Below are positions 9,160-19,178 of a stretch of DNA of 64,000 nucleotides, one piece after another. The stretch covers positions 1 to 64,000 of the forward strand of contig NZ_MJEH01000014.1 of assembly GCF_001742425.1 (NCBI RefSeq). The letters run 5' to 3'. Below the pieces are notes generated by a model. That model worked only from the letters and a program-made list of their open reading frames with translations. It was not told where the DNA came from and did no database searches. A program made the position numbers and the translations under genes. Each line of letters begins with the position of its first letter. Positions within the stretch are counted from its first letter, which is position 1. The stretch is from Bacillus solimangrovi (GTDB lineage Bacteria > Bacillota > Bacilli > Bacillales > Bacillaceae_N).

Positions 9160-10350
9160 ATGATAATCTTAACCATTCTCATATTATTCATCGTTTATCT
9201 AACTGTTGATTTTTATTTTGGAAAGAGGCAGCTACATCGATCAATTATAAAAAGAAGTTATCCAAAACGAATGATGGATTGGGAACTTTTTGGAAATGGA
9301 CACGATCTATATGATCGACTATTTCAAGACATTCAAAGTGCAACACAGCATATCCACATTCAATTTTTCATCATAAAAAAAGATCGAATAAGTGAACAAT
9401 TCCTTCAGTTACTTATGAAAAAAGCAGCTGAAGGAGTTACAGTCAGGCTGCTCCTTGACCGAATTGGGGGATTTCGTGTTTCAAAGAACAAAATTAAGCA
9501 GTTACGTGAAGCTGGAATTCTTTTTGAGCATGCAAACAAACCTCGATTGCCTTTCTTGTTCTTTTCTATTCAACATCGAAACCATCGTAAAGTAACAATT
9601 ATAGATGGGGAAATCGGTTATTTCGGAGGATTTAATATTGGTGAAGAATATTTAGGTAATAATCCACGCCTAGGGTTTTGGAGGGATTTTCACTTACGTA
9701 TTACAGGTGAAAGTGTGCGCATTTTACAATCGGAATTTCTCTTTGATTGGCAAAGAGAAACACGGACCGAGGTTAATTCTAATGAATTGTATCCAACTGC
9801 ACTTCAAAACGGAACAACTGGTAGTACCTTCATGCCAAGTGACGGGGTAGGCATAGAGAGTTTCTTACTACAGTTCATAAATTCAGCTGAAAAAGAAATC
9901 GTTATTGCTTCCCCTTACTATATACCAGGCAAAAAAATTAACGAATCGTTAATTGAGGCAGCAAACCGAGGCATACAGATTACACTGCTCGTTCCTCTTA
10001 AGGCTGATCACCCACTAGTAAGGGCAGCAGCGTTTCCATATTTTAAATTGTTGCTAAACTGCGGTGTGAAAATATATCGATATGATTATGGATTCTATCA
10101 CGGAAAATGTATTATTATCGATCAAAGAATCTGTGATTTTGGTACTGCTAATTTTGATAAACGCAGTTTCTTTATTAACAATGAGCTAAACTGCCTAATC
10201 GAAGATCGTATCTTTATTAATGACATTCTTACAGAAATACATCATGACATTATACACGCTAAACCACTAACAATAGAAGAATATAAAGCTCGACCTTTGC
10301 AACAACGCCCTATCGAAGTACTTTCGAGTTTGTTATCTGGTTTGCTATAG
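9160..10350 (+). CDS. ywjE: Cardiolipin synthase / phospholipase D family (YwjE)
   Basis: A membrane-anchored phospholipase-D-superfamily protein, 396 aa from ATG 9160 (AAAGGAG 11 bases upstream). An alternative ATG at 9115 with GGAG six bases upstream would add 15 residues. An N-terminal hydrophobic segment (residues 1-20) is followed by two HKD motifs: HRKVTIIDGEIGYFGGFN and HGKCIIIDQRICDFGTANFD. PLD-type cardiolipin synthases condense two phosphatidylglycerols. The sequence is close to B. subtilis YwjE, including the FFxxQHRNHRK and DHPLVR segments. It is the first gene of a likely two-gene unit with uvsE, 14 bases apart, and faces away from fadF. Confidence 0.92.
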   Translation: MIILTILILFIVYLTVDFYFGKRQLHRSIIKRSYPKRMMDWELFGNGHDLYDRLFQDIQSATQHIHIQFFIIKKDRISEQFLQLLMKKAAEGVTVRLLLDRIGGFRVSKNKIKQLREAGILFEHANKPRLPFLFFSIQHRNHRKVTIIDGEIGYFGGFNIGEEYLGNNPRLGFWRDFHLRITGESVRILQSEFLFDWQRETRTEVNSNELYPTALQNGTTGSTFMPSDGVGIESFLLQFINSAEKEIVIASPYYIPGKKINESLIEAANRGIQITLLVPLKADHPLVRAAAFPYFKLLLNCGVKIYRYDYGFYHGKCIIIDQRICDFGTANFDKRSFFINNELNCLIEDRIFINDILTEIHHDIIHAKPLTIEEYKARPLQQRPIEVLSSLLSGLL

Positions 10351-10364
10351 AGAGGAGGAGCATT

Positions 10365-11321
10365 ATGCTTGTAAGATTTGGATATGTCTCACATGCTTTA
10401 TCATTATGGGAAGCTTCACCAGCGAAAACAGTCACATTCTCTAACTGGAAGAAACTGAAGAAAAATGAACGTTTAGATAAACTAATAACTGTAACAAAAA
10501 TAAATCTTGAAAATACAAAACGTGCTCTATATTACAACATTGCACAAGGTATTCCATTGTATCGTTTTTCCTCTTCAATCGTGCCACTCGCTACACACCC
10601 TGAAGTAGATTTTGATTATTTATCACACTTCCAAACACAATTTATTGAGATTGGAGAAATTGTTCAAAAACACAAATTACGCGTTAGCTTCCATCCAAAC
10701 CAATTCACACTTTTCACCAGCGAAAAAGAACAAATAACAGCCAATGCGATTACAGATATGACCTACCATTTCAATGTCCTTGAAGCAATGAATCTTGAAA
10801 AGAAATCACTCATCAATATCCATATTGGTGGTGCATACGGTGATAAAGCCAAAGCAATTAAACAGCTACATTACAATATAAAAAAACTACCAGAGCATAT
10901 CAAACAAATCATGACTTTTGAAAATGATGATAAAACGTATAACGCTTCTGATGTACTTCACATTTGTGAAGATCTACGCATACCAATGATCTTTGATTAC
11001 CATCATGAACAAGCAAACCCTTCAGAGATACCTTATCAACACTTACTAAATCGAATCTTTAAAACATGGGAATGGAGAAACTTAACACCTAAAGTGCACT
11101 TATCCTCTCCACAATCAGATGAGAATTTCCGCAAACACTCAGATATGGTAGATGAAAAATTTATTGATCCCTTTTTGAAAGAAGCTCGTCAAATTGGTAC
11201 AGATTTTGATACTATGATTGAAGCAAAAAACAAAGACAAAGCCCTCTTACATTTAATGGGGAAACTAGCGAAACAGCGTGGAGTAAAACGACTTAGTGGG
11301 GGAGTGCTTTTATTCCCTTAA
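10365..11321 (+). CDS. uvsE: UV DNA damage endonuclease UvsE
   Basis: A 318-aa UvdE/UvsE-family endonuclease (B. subtilis YwjD, about 320 aa) that nicks 5' of cyclobutane dimers and 6-4 photoproducts with a TIM-barrel metal site. The opening RFGYVSHALSLW, RVSFHPNQFTLF, NIHIGGAYGDKA, TFENDDK, IPMIFDYHHE and the final DTMIEAKNKDKALLHL carry the conserved His, Asp and Glu metal ligands. The ribosome-binding site GAGGAGGAG is well placed. It follows the cardiolipin synthase closely and its 3' end overlaps the convergent hydrolase gene by 12 bases. UV repair suits a spore former. Confidence 0.95.
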   Translation: MLVRFGYVSHALSLWEASPAKTVTFSNWKKLKKNERLDKLITVTKINLENTKRALYYNIAQGIPLYRFSSSIVPLATHPEVDFDYLSHFQTQFIEIGEIVQKHKLRVSFHPNQFTLFTSEKEQITANAITDMTYHFNVLEAMNLEKKSLINIHIGGAYGDKAKAIKQLHYNIKKLPEHIKQIMTFENDDKTYNASDVLHICEDLRIPMIFDYHHEQANPSEIPYQHLLNRIFKTWEWRNLTPKVHLSSPQSDENFRKHSDMVDEKFIDPFLKEARQIGTDFDTMIEAKNKDKALLHLMGKLAKQRGVKRLSGGVLLFP

Positions 11322-12068
11322 CTTTTCTAAAATAGAACGTAAACATGGATTTAAACCAAGATGACCTTTAGTAGGTAACTGATGGAAATTATCGCCTACT
11401 AGAAAGAATTGCGTTTCAGGCACAATCCGCACATAATCTTTTATATATGCATGAATATACTCATCCTTTGCACCATATATGAGAAACATCGGTTGATCGA
11501 TTGTCGTTAGATCAGGAACTGCATAAGTAAGACCTGCTTCATACAGTGAAATAACGGATGGAATATGACTTTTAATTGCATAATGATAAAGTTTTTTACG
11601 ATCTGCCTTCGTAATAGCATGACCTTGTGCTAGAATTTCCGAAAGTAAGTGTTGTGCACGCCATTTCAACAATATAATCCCAGCATGAAATTCGTGCTTT
11701 AACCAAAATGTATGTACTTGTGGAAATCCTCCTAATAAAATAATAGCTCTCGTTCTTGTTGGATACATAATCGCAAATTGTTGTGCGATGTATCCTCCAC
11801 TTGAATATCCACATAGAACAACCTTCTCCAAATTTAACCCATTTATCACTTTGTAAAGATCCTCTGCCATCTGCTTAATTGACATTTCTCCTTCTCGATG
11901 AATGGTTTGACCGTGCCCTCTTTGATCATAAAAAATAACCTGATAGTCATTTGCAAGCTCCTCTTGATACATAAAAACTTGTTTCCCCATCATTGGAGGA
12001 TGAATAAATACGATCGGCATCCCGTTCTCCCCATATTTCTCTACATGAAATCCTTTGATGATTGCCAT
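11310..12068 (-). CDS. Alpha/beta hydrolase
   Basis: A 252-aa alpha/beta-fold hydrolase without a signal peptide. The oxyanion segment IVFIHPPMMG is near residue 20, then FYDQRGHGQT and the nucleophile elbow GYSSGG (GxSxG) near residue 103. LIYGAKDEYI probably carries the acid residue and NFHQLPTKGHLGLNP the histidine. The substrate cannot be predicted; lactonases, esterases and C-C hydrolases share the plan. ATG 12068 has GAGGTG nine bases upstream. The gene stands alone, converges on uvsE with a 12-base overlap and lies downstream of the argS terminator. Confidence 0.85.
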   Translation of the reverse strand: MAIIKGFHVEKYGENGMPIVFIHPPMMGKQVFMYQEELANDYQVIFYDQRGHGQTIHREGEMSIKQMAEDLYKVINGLNLEKVVLCGYSSGGYIAQQFAIMYPTRTRAIILLGGFPQVHTFWLKHEFHAGIILLKWRAQHLLSEILAQGHAITKADRKKLYHYAIKSHIPSVISLYEAGLTYAVPDLTTIDQPMFLIYGAKDEYIHAYIKDYVRIVPETQFFLVGDNFHQLPTKGHLGLNPCLRSILEKLRE

Positions 12069-12177
12069 TAACTACACCTCATTTCATTCCTATTGTTTTT
12101 CCATACGATACAAATTACCCCCTTTAATGATTGGAAATTAACCTTACATGCTCGTTAACCCTAATGTAGAAATATAC

Positions 12178-12211
12178 TAAAAAGCCCCTGTTACGAAAAC
12201 AGAGGCTTTCT
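12178..12211 (-). terminator. Intrinsic terminator of argS
   Basis: AGCCcCTGTT (12183-12192) pairs with AACAGaGGCT (12198-12207). Read on the minus strand it is followed by TTTTT, placing it eight bases after the argS stop. Confidence 0.8.
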
Positions 12212-12218
12212 AAATTTA

Positions 12219-13889
12219 TTACATTTTTTCAGGTGCTGATACGCCAATTAGATCTAGAGCATTGCGTAATGTGATTTGAACTGCTTTTACTAGTGCTAAG
12301 CGTGCCTTCGTCTTATCTGTATCATCTTCATGAATAACTTTTTCAGCATTGTAGAAGCTATGCAGTGCAGCCGATAAATCATAGATATAATTTGTAACAC
12401 GATGTGGCATACGCTTTTGAGCAGCTTCTGCAACTGACTCTGGGAATTCCCCAAGCTTCTTAAGAAGATCAAACTCTTTTTCCGAATTCACATGTGACAG
12501 ATCAAGGTTTTCATCTACTGTAACACCAATTTCTTCCCCTTGACGAAGCATACTGCAAATACGAGCATGTGCATATTGAGCATAATATACTGGATTCTCA
12601 TTCGATTTAGACACTGCTAAGTCTATATCAAAATCTAAGTGTGAATCAGCACTACGCATTGCAAAGAAATAACGCATTGCATCGATCCCAACTTCGTCCA
12701 TTAATTCACGAAGTGTTACGGCTTTTCCTGTCCGTTTGCTCATCTTCACCTTTTCACCATTTTGGAACAGATTTACCATTTGAATAATTTCAACTTCAAG
12801 CGTATCTTTATCGTTTCCTAGAGCTTGAATAGCTGCCTTCATACGTGGAATATATCCGTGATGGTCTGCACCCCAAATATTAATCAGCTTATCGAAACCA
12901 CGCTTCAGCTTATCTTGATGGTAAGCAATATCTGGTGTTAAATAAGTGTAAGAACCATCTTGTTTAATGAGTACGCGATCTTTATCATCATTAAACTTTG
13001 TCGTTTCGAACCATACTGCACCATCTTTTTCGTATACATAACCATTTGCCTTTAATGTATCTAGAGCTTCTGTAATTTTATCTGATTCATATAATGATGT
13101 TTCAGAGAAGTAATGATCAAACTCTACACGGAAAGCTTTCAAATCCTTTTGTAGCTTAGCAAGCTCATATTTCAATCCATGTTGACGGAAGAATTCATAA
13201 CGCTCTTCATCGTCTTTTTCTAACAATGTCTCATCGAATTCTTTCGCTAGCTCTTTACCTATTTCTACGATATCCGCTCCACGATACCCATCTTCAGGCA
13301 TCTCACTTTCCTTACCTAATGCTTCTAAATACCTTGCTTCCACTGATAATGCAAGGTTATGAATTTGATTACCTGCATCATTAATGTAATATTCGCGCTC
13401 GACCTCATACCCAGCTTTATCTAATACATTACACAATGTATCACCTACTGCTGCACCACGAGCATGTCCGAGGTGAAGATCTCCCGTTGGGTTTGCTGAA
13501 ACGAATTCAACTTGAATCTTTTCATTCTGACCTGTATTCGTTTCCCCATAAGTATCACCTGCATTAAGTACAGTAGTAACTAAGTCCGTTAAATAACTAT
13601 TGTTCATATAAAAGTTGATAAATCCAGGCCCTGCAATTTCAATTTTTTCAATAGATGCTTTGGACTTGTCAAAATTCGCAACAATATCATCAGCTATCAT
13701 GCGTGGTGCTTTCTTCGCAATACGTGCAAGTTGCATCGCCATGTTTGTTGCATAATCACCATGTTCTTTATCCTTTGGCAATTCTAAAACGACATTTGGT
13801 ACTTCCTCATTTGTAGCTAATTCAGCCTTCAAAACGGCTTGCTTAATTTCTTCCTTCAAACGTTCTTTCACTTGTTCTACAATATTCAT
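12219..13889 (-). CDS. argS: Arginyl-tRNA synthetase
   Basis: A 556-aa class I aminoacyl-tRNA synthetase, the length of B. subtilis ArgS, charging tRNA-Arg in the cytoplasm. It has the N-terminal Add-1 tRNA-binding domain ([17 protein letters not shown]), the HIGH-type motif [19 protein letters not shown] (from about residue 132), [11 protein letters not shown], and the KMSK motif KMSKRTG near residue 380. A C-terminal DALR anticodon-binding domain ends the protein. The start has AAGGAGG nine bases upstream. It follows ywiB by three bases, the conserved ywiB-argS pairing. No T-box leader was seen. Confidence 0.98.
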   Translation of the reverse strand: MNIVEQVKERLKEEIKQAVLKAELATNEEVPNVVLELPKDKEHGDYATNMAMQLARIAKKAPRMIADDIVANFDKSKASIEKIEIAGPGFINFYMNNSYLTDLVTTVLNAGDTYGETNTGQNEKIQVEFVSANPTGDLHLGHARGAAVGDTLCNVLDKAGYEVEREYYINDAGNQIHNLALSVEARYLEALGKESEMPEDGYRGADIVEIGKELAKEFDETLLEKDDEERYEFFRQHGLKYELAKLQKDLKAFRVEFDHYFSETSLYESDKITEALDTLKANGYVYEKDGAVWFETTKFNDDKDRVLIKQDGSYTYLTPDIAYHQDKLKRGFDKLINIWGADHHGYIPRMKAAIQALGNDKDTLEVEIIQMVNLFQNGEKVKMSKRTGKAVTLRELMDEVGIDAMRYFFAMRSADSHLDFDIDLAVSKSNENPVYYAQYAHARICSMLRQGEEIGVTVDENLDLSHVNSEKEFDLLKKLGEFPESVAEAAQKRMPHRVTNYIYDLSAALHSFYNAEKVIHEDDTDKTKARLALVKAVQITLRNALDLIGVSAPEKM

Positions 13890-13892
13890 CTA

Positions 13893-14324
13893 TTAGACCT
13901 CCTTATATGTGAGCGTCAAACGATAACGCCCTGCTTCTTCAGCTTGCATCTTCAAACGATACGCAAGATCAAGCTTTCCTTCTCGTTTTTTATCATTGAA
14001 TTGATAATGTATGCGTTCTGTTTTCGTTTCCATTGCCATCGTTCCATACGGACTTTGATACGAACCAGCTAGCAACTCCCCTACTCGGAAGTTTTGTCGC
14101 ATTGTCACACCACCAGAACGCATGATGAATAACTCATTTTCTGTGAGTTTCATAATCGTTTTTACTTTATCAATACCTTCTAAATTTTCTTCAAAGGAAA
14201 GAAAAAGTGAATCATTTTTCTTATATTTCATACCAGAAGATTCGATCACAATCGTTTCATGCCTTCCTGCATCACGAATCTCTGTTACTAACCTTACATC
14301 AATTTGCTGTTTTTCATTAGACAA
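13893..14324 (-). CDS. ywiB: DUF1934 beta-barrel protein YwiB
   Basis: A 143-aa DUF1934 protein, recognised by position directly upstream of argS and by its pattern VTEIRDAGRHETIVIESSG ... MRSGGVTMRQNFRVGE ... YGTMAMETKTERIHYQFN. The family has a small lipocalin-like barrel and no assigned reaction. There is no signal peptide. Translation probably starts at TTG 14324 with AAGGA ten bases upstream. The conserved pairing with argS suggests co-expression only. Confidence 0.9.
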   Translation of the reverse strand: MSNEKQQIDVRLVTEIRDAGRHETIVIESSGMKYKKNDSLFLSFEENLEGIDKVKTIMKLTENELFIMRSGGVTMRQNFRVGELLAGSYQSPYGTMAMETKTERIHYQFNDKKREGKLDLAYRLKMQAEEAGRYRLTLTYKEV

Positions 14325-14536
14325 TTGTCACACGTCCTTTATACACATTAACGTGATTTAAGCGAAACTCTTGCTAGATAGAACTTTCTTTCATTTATTT
14401 ACTGCACTAAATAATAAAAATAAATTTGCTTAACTTTAACATTCTAACATATTTACGAAACTATTATACAAGTTCAGAACGGTTAAGCAAATGCCTTTCT
14501 ATGTATCGTTCGTTCAATAGTACACCGTATAGAGAG

Positions 14537-14801
14537 TGTTCAAAAAGGAGGACAAAAGACGGAGAAGAACAAGTCAGCGAAGGTCCCGGTACCGGAGTGA
14601 GACCACTGCACTGAAAAACATCTCTGTTGCCTTGTATTGTGGAATTTACTTCTCCAAAACACTTGCATACGCAGATACATACGAGTTAGTATTTGCCGAA
14701 TAAGTTATGCAGGAAGCGCCACTAAAACCTGCCACTTCAATCGCCAACGTGGGATCAACACATCCTGTGCAAATACAGTCATTTCTCGGACTTTTTGAAC
14801 A
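14537..14801. mobile_element. 265-bp inverted-repeat-bounded element (MITE-like)
   Basis: TGTTCAAAAAG at 14537-14547 is repeated inverted as CTTTTTGAACA at 14791-14801. The symmetry continues imperfectly to about 24 bases inward on each side. The interior is visibly richer in G and C than its flanks and contains the palindrome CCGGTACCGG (14586-14595). The element fills most of the 575-base gap between ywiB and the speB terminator. It looks like a miniature inverted-repeat or interspersed non-autonomous element, but copy number cannot be judged from one window. A minus-strand ORF (14646-14807) covers its right half. Confidence 0.5.
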
Positions 14802-14807
14802 TCCCAT
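14646..14807 (-). CDS. Candidate 53-aa cysteine-containing small protein
   Basis: ATG 14807 lies ten bases after GGAGG and opens a 53-codon frame ending in TAA at 14646. The predicted peptide begins MGCSKSPRNDCICTGCVDP and continues with small polar residues to SVLEK. It has five cysteines, four within the first 16 residues, and no match I recognise. The start codon and SD lie just outside the inverted-repeat end and the repeat itself encodes the CSKS part, so it could be a gene using the element or a chance frame. A 54-codon plus-strand frame is also open over the element, which weakens the coding case. Confidence 0.35.
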   Translation of the reverse strand: MGCSKSPRNDCICTGCVDPTLAIEVAGFSGASCITYSANTNSYVSAYASVLEK

Positions 14808-14861
14808 TATACAGGAACCTCCAATTATAGAGCTCTTCTATTAATAAAGAAATGATAAATA

Positions 14862-14896
14862 AAAGCATCTTCTTATAAGCAAAGAAGATGCTCTTT
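14862..14896 (-). terminator. Intrinsic terminator of speEB
   Basis: AGCATCTTCTT (14864-14874) pairs perfectly with AAGAAGATGCT (14882-14892). The minus-strand RNA continues TTTTATTTAT, so it ends the speE-speB transcript. Confidence 0.85.
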
Positions 14897-14900
14897 TCAT

Positions 14901-15773
14901 CTATTTAACCCAACCTAGTAACATTTCACGAATAAATTTACTCGCTGCAATTTGGGTTTGCTCACTCGAATCATACTGTGGAGCAACTTCAACAATATCG
15001 GAACCGATAACATTAATATCTGAATTAGAGATTGCCATAATTGCTTCGAGCAATTCTTTTGAAGTAATACCCCCCGCTTCAGCAGTGCCTGTACCAGGGG
15101 CATGTGCCGGGTCTAATACATCAATGTCAATCGTTACATAAACATTACGTCCAGCAAGCTTCGGTAGTACCTCTTTCAATGGTTCAGCTACATCAAACTT
15201 CGCCATATACATACCGGACTCTTTCGCATATGCAAATTCCTCACGCATTCCTGAACGGATTCCGAATGAATAGACGTTTTCGGGACCAATTAAATTACAT
15301 GCTTTTCGAACCGGAGTTGAATGTGATAACGGTTCTCCTTCATATTCCTCACGCAAATCAGCATGGGCATCAATATGAATTAGTGCCATATCAGGGTATT
15401 TACGGTGCATAGCCTTAATAACTGGCCATGTAACAAGATGTTCCCCTCCGATTCCAAGCGGGTACTTACCAGCATCTAAAATCTTCTCAACATACTCTTC
15501 AATCATATCTATACTACGTTGTGGATTTCCGAACGGTAATGGGATATCTCCAGCATCGAAGTAATTAACTTCTTCTAAGTGACGGTCCGCATACGGGCTG
15601 TATTCCTCAAGACCGAGTGACACTTCTCGAACTCGTGCCGGGCCAAACCGTGATCCCGGTCTAAAGCTAACAGTCCAATCCATAGGCATCCCATAGATGA
15701 CAGCCTGACTCTCATCAAAATTTGGGTTGCTCATAATAAATACATTTCCAGAATAAGCTTCATCGAATCGCAT
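14901..15773 (-). CDS. speB: Agmatinase SpeB
   Basis: A 290-aa ureohydrolase, the length of B. subtilis SpeB, hydrolysing agmatine to putrescine and urea. The binuclear manganese ligands are visible in GIGGEHL, HIDAHADLR and TIDIDVLDPAHAPGTGT. FRPGSRFGPARVRE is the usual N-terminal signature. ATG 15773 has GGGGGATCC upstream. It lies 11 bases after speE in the same unit, so putrescine made here would supply spermidine synthase. A perfect terminator follows the stop. Confidence 0.97.
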   Translation of the reverse strand: MRFDEAYSGNVFIMSNPNFDESQAVIYGMPMDWTVSFRPGSRFGPARVREVSLGLEEYSPYADRHLEEVNYFDAGDIPLPFGNPQRSIDMIEEYVEKILDAGKYPLGIGGEHLVTWPVIKAMHRKYPDMALIHIDAHADLREEYEGEPLSHSTPVRKACNLIGPENVYSFGIRSGMREEFAYAKESGMYMAKFDVAEPLKEVLPKLAGRNVYVTIDIDVLDPAHAPGTGTAEAGGITSKELLEAIMAISNSDINVIGSDIVEVAPQYDSSEQTQIAASKFIREMLLGWVK

Positions 15774-15784
15774 TGAGGATCCCC

Positions 15785-16612
15785 CTATTTTGTTAAATCT
15801 TGAACGAATTTTGGCAGTGCGAATGCGGCTCTGTGCAATTCCTTCGTATAATATTTTGTTTCAATATCATGAAAACGTTCTTCACTTACTTCTAAAGGAT
15901 CATGTTTCTTAGAACCGATTGTGAATGTCCATAATCCACTTGGGTAAGTAGGGATATTAGCTGTATACAAACGTGTTAATGGGAATATTTCCTTCACATC
16001 AGAAAACACTTGTGAGATTAAGTCAGCCTTAAACCATGGGTTATCTGTTTGCGCCACAAATATACCATCATCTTTTAACGCTTTCGAAATACCTGCATAG
16101 AATCCTTTAGTAAACAAGTTTGCTGCAGGACCAACTGGCTCCGTAGAATCAACCATGATTACGTCATATTCATTTTCGCTTTTTGCAATATGCATGAATC
16201 CATCGTCTACTTTTACTTCAACACGTGAATTTTCTAGTTCTCCAGCAATTTCAGGTAAGTATTTCTTAGAATACTCAATTACTTTCCCATCAATTTCAAC
16301 TAAAACTGCCTTTTCAACACTTGGATGCTTCAATACTTCACGAATAACACCGCCATCACCGCCACCAACAACAAGTACATGCTTTGGATTCGGATGAGTA
16401 AACAACGGTACGTGCGCTACCATCTCATGATAGACAAACTCGTCCTTTTGCGTAGTCATAACCATACCATCTAGTACTAGCATATTACCGAACTCTTCTG
16501 TTTCAATCATATCTAAATCTTGAAAATCTGTTTTTTCAGTATGTAATGTACGTTTTACTTTTGCAGTAATACCGAATGATTTTGTTTGCTTTTCTGTGAA
16601 CCATAATTCCAT
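15785..16612 (-). CDS. speE: Spermidine synthase SpeE
   Basis: A 275-aa aminopropyltransferase that transfers the propylamine group of decarboxylated S-adenosylmethionine to putrescine. Signatures are [35 protein letters not shown] (cofactor loop), [16 protein letters not shown], and [15 protein letters not shown] with the catalytic Asp. The start at 16612 (MELWFTEKQ) is preferred over ATG 16624 because GGTGA sits five bases before it and homologues begin here. It precedes speB by 11 bases, as in B. subtilis. Confidence 0.96.
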   Translation of the reverse strand: MELWFTEKQTKSFGITAKVKRTLHTEKTDFQDLDMIETEEFGNMLVLDGMVMTTQKDEFVYHEMVAHVPLFTHPNPKHVLVVGGGDGGVIREVLKHPSVEKAVLVEIDGKVIEYSKKYLPEIAGELENSRVEVKVDDGFMHIAKSENEYDVIMVDSTEPVGPAANLFTKGFYAGISKALKDDGIFVAQTDNPWFKADLISQVFSDVKEIFPLTRLYTANIPTYPSGLWTFTIGSKKHDPLEVSEERFHDIETKYYTKELHRAAFALPKFVQDLTK

Positions 16613-16860
16613 CTTATTCACCATTCCTTTTCATTTAATTCACTATTTAATAACAATCTATTATCTATAACGAATTTAACAATCCATAGTAATGAACTTG
16701 AGAACGTATAGTCATTTACTCAAAGTACAAGAAAAGTATAGTGGATCACGCAAAAATTGCAAGAATAATTTTTAAATGTTTAAAAGAATCGTTTTGTTCC
16801 CATAATAGTAGAGGTTTAAGCATTTCTTATTACTTAAATATTAAGGGGGGTGTCTATGTA

Positions 16861-18912
16861 ATGGAAATCATAACTGAACGAATTCAACGCTCTTGGAAAT
16901 GGATACGCGCACTATTGTTTATTGCTATTCTCATAATTATTAGTTTAATGTTAGTTATATTTAGTGCGTTCATTTATGGTGTTGTCCAAGGTCCTCCACC
17001 ACTTAATGTATCTCAAACAAGTGTGTTCTATGCAAATGATGGAACAGTGATTGGTGAAAGTCACTATGGAGAAGAGAGATATTGGGTTGAGCTTGAAGAG
17101 ATTTCTCCCCATGTAATCGATGCTACATTATCTGTAGAGGATCGTAAATTTTTCAAGCATTTCGGTTTCGATCTCAAACGTATCGCTGGTGCAGCAATTG
17201 CTGATATTAAAGCTGGTGCAAAGGTACAAGGAGCAAGCACAATCACACAGCAATATGCCCGTAATTTGTATTTGAGTCATGAAAAAACTTGGACCCGTAA
17301 ATTAAATGAAGCACTCTATACCATTCGTCTTGAAACAAATTATTCTAAAGATGAAATACTCGAAGGCTATCTTAATACTATTTATTATGGCAACGGTATG
17401 TATGGCATTGAAGCAGCTGCAAAACATTATTTCAATAAATCAGCTTTAGATCTTTCATTAAGTGAAGCGAGCTTACTTGCAGGAATTCCTAAGGCACCTA
17501 GTCATTATTCTCCATTTCTTAATTATGAGAATTCGAAAAAGCGTCAAGCAGTTGTTTTAAATGCAATGGTTGCACAAGAACTACTCAGTATAGAGGATGC
17601 ACAAGCTGCAATGAATGAGTCTATTATTTTTAATAAAAACGAAACAACAGCCATTGGAATTGCCCCATATTTTCAAGATATCGTTAGAAAAACTCTCCAA
17701 GATGAACTAAACTTTGATGAGCAGACACTTGCTCAAGGAGGGTTAAGAGTACATACGACTCTCGATCCTTTCATGCAGCAAGCAGCTGAGAAATCTTTTG
17801 AGCAAATTATTAGGGAAGATTCAAATATTCAAGCATCTTTAATAGCCATGGACCCTTACTCTGGTGCTGTTAAAGCATTAGTAGGTGGCAGAAGTTATGA
17901 AGAAAGTCCATACAATCGTGCAGTTCAAGCAATTAGGATGCCTGGTTCAACTTTCAAACCTATTCTTTTTTATAATGCGATTGATAATGGTTTTACACCC
18001 TCAACCGTCATGCGTAGTGAACCTATGACGTTCCGTTATGATGAAGGAAAAGCGACATATACACCGAGTAATTACAATAATTATTATGCAAACGACTTTA
18101 TAACTTTGGCTCAGGCCATTGCATTATCAGATAACATATACGCAGTCAAAGCACATATGTTTTTAGGTCCAGAGAAGTTAGTAGACACCGCAAAGGAAAT
18201 AGGAATCTCTAGTGACTTGTTAGCAGTTCCATCACTAGCATTAGGGACTTCATCAGTAAAATTAATCGAAATGGCTCAAGCATACAGTCATTTCGCAAAT
18301 AATGGAAAACAGGTACAACCAATCTTCATTCAGAAGATTACTGACTATAATGGAAAAATACTGTTTGAGAATGAAATGCCAGAGCAAAAACAAATTTTGA
18401 ATGAAGCAGCTACTTATGTTACCACACAGTTAATGACAGGTATGTTTGACCCTTCATTAAATGATTATACGACTGTAACAGGGCGTGACATTCGCCATAG
18501 CCTAACTCGGCCTTATGCAGGAAAATCAGGTACAACTGAAACAGACAGTTGGATGGTAGGCTTTTCTCCTCAGCTAACAACTGCAGTATGGATTGGTTAT
18601 GATAAAGGAAAAGAAATTACTTCACCGCGAGAGAAACAGTATTCTAAGTACATTTGGGCACAGTTTATGGAAGATGCCCATACTGGCATGCCTGTTCACT
18701 CATTTAAGAAACCAAAAACAGTTGTTGGAAAATATATTAATCCTGATAATGGAAAGTTAGCAACAGAGAGCTGCCCGAATAAAAGATTCGTCTATTATTT
18801 AGAAGGAACTGAACCGACACAATATTGTAATGAACATCTTCATGAAGATCTGGATGCACAGCCAGAGGTGCCTGAACAAAAAAGTTGGTGGAAGGAGCTT
18901 TTTTCTTTCTAA
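16861..18912 (+). CDS. pbpG: Class A penicillin-binding protein PbpG
   Basis: A bifunctional peptidoglycan glycosyltransferase/transpeptidase of 683 aa, close to B. subtilis PbpG (about 691). ATG 16861 follows AAGGGGGG by about nine bases; an in-frame ATG at 16741 lacks a ribosome-binding site. A membrane anchor covers residues about 15-42. The GT51 domain shows SVEDRKFFKHFGFD, GASTITQQYARN and NTIYYGNGMYGIEAAA. The transpeptidase has the active serine in PGSTFKPI near residue 365, then SDN in ALSDNIYAVK and KSGTTETDSWMVGF near 555. PbpG in B. subtilis is a forespore protein needed for germ-cell-wall synthesis. It is flanked by its own terminator. Confidence 0.95.
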   Translation: MEIITERIQRSWKWIRALLFIAILIIISLMLVIFSAFIYGVVQGPPPLNVSQTSVFYANDGTVIGESHYGEERYWVELEEISPHVIDATLSVEDRKFFKHFGFDLKRIAGAAIADIKAGAKVQGASTITQQYARNLYLSHEKTWTRKLNEALYTIRLETNYSKDEILEGYLNTIYYGNGMYGIEAAAKHYFNKSALDLSLSEASLLAGIPKAPSHYSPFLNYENSKKRQAVVLNAMVAQELLSIEDAQAAMNESIIFNKNETTAIGIAPYFQDIVRKTLQDELNFDEQTLAQGGLRVHTTLDPFMQQAAEKSFEQIIREDSNIQASLIAMDPYSGAVKALVGGRSYEESPYNRAVQAIRMPGSTFKPILFYNAIDNGFTPSTVMRSEPMTFRYDEGKATYTPSNYNNYYANDFITLAQAIALSDNIYAVKAHMFLGPEKLVDTAKEIGISSDLLAVPSLALGTSSVKLIEMAQAYSHFANNGKQVQPIFIQKITDYNGKILFENEMPEQKQILNEAATYVTTQLMTGMFDPSLNDYTTVTGRDIRHSLTRPYAGKSGTTETDSWMVGFSPQLTTAVWIGYDKGKEITSPREKQYSKYIWAQFMEDAHTGMPVHSFKKPKTVVGKYINPDNGKLATESCPNKRFVYYLEGTEPTQYCNEHLHEDLDAQPEVPEQKSWWKELFSF

Positions 18913-18954
18913 TCTAGCACCGTGAAAGACGATTTAGATATAAAAAAGTTCACA

Positions 18955-18992
18955 AAAAAGTCGAGATCTTGAGGGAGATCTCGACTTTTTTA
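18955..18992 (+). terminator. Intrinsic terminator of pbpG
   Basis: AAGTCGAGATCT (18958-18969) pairs perfectly with AGATCTCGACTT (18976-18987), followed by TTTTT. Confidence 0.9.
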
Positions 18993-19178
18993 TGTCCTAG
19001 TCTAAAAGTGTGTTAGTAGACTTTAAAGACAGTTTACTTTCTTTTGACAAAAAGCTCAAGGTTTTCACACAATGTTCAAAAAGAATTCATACATTTTCCG
19101 ACAATAATTATTATTTCTTGTCATGTAGTGCTAAAACTATCTCTGAACGTTATTTCAAATACAGCACAATTTATACGG

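Noticed and set aside
14426-14614. 62-codon plus-strand frame crossing the left end of the inverted-repeat element
   Set aside because: It spans AT-rich intergenic sequence and the repeat end without a ribosome-binding site, and its residues look non-coding.
14536-14701. Plus-strand frame from GTG 14536 to TAA inside the element
   Set aside because: Open over 54 codons but the start lies directly after a stop without an SD, and the minus frame has better signals; kept only as a caution on the element.
19074-19086. A second ATGTTCAAAAAG matching the element's inverted-repeat end
   Set aside because: Only the 11-mer is shared; flanking sequence is unrelated and no partner repeat follows, so chance in AT-rich DNA is likely.
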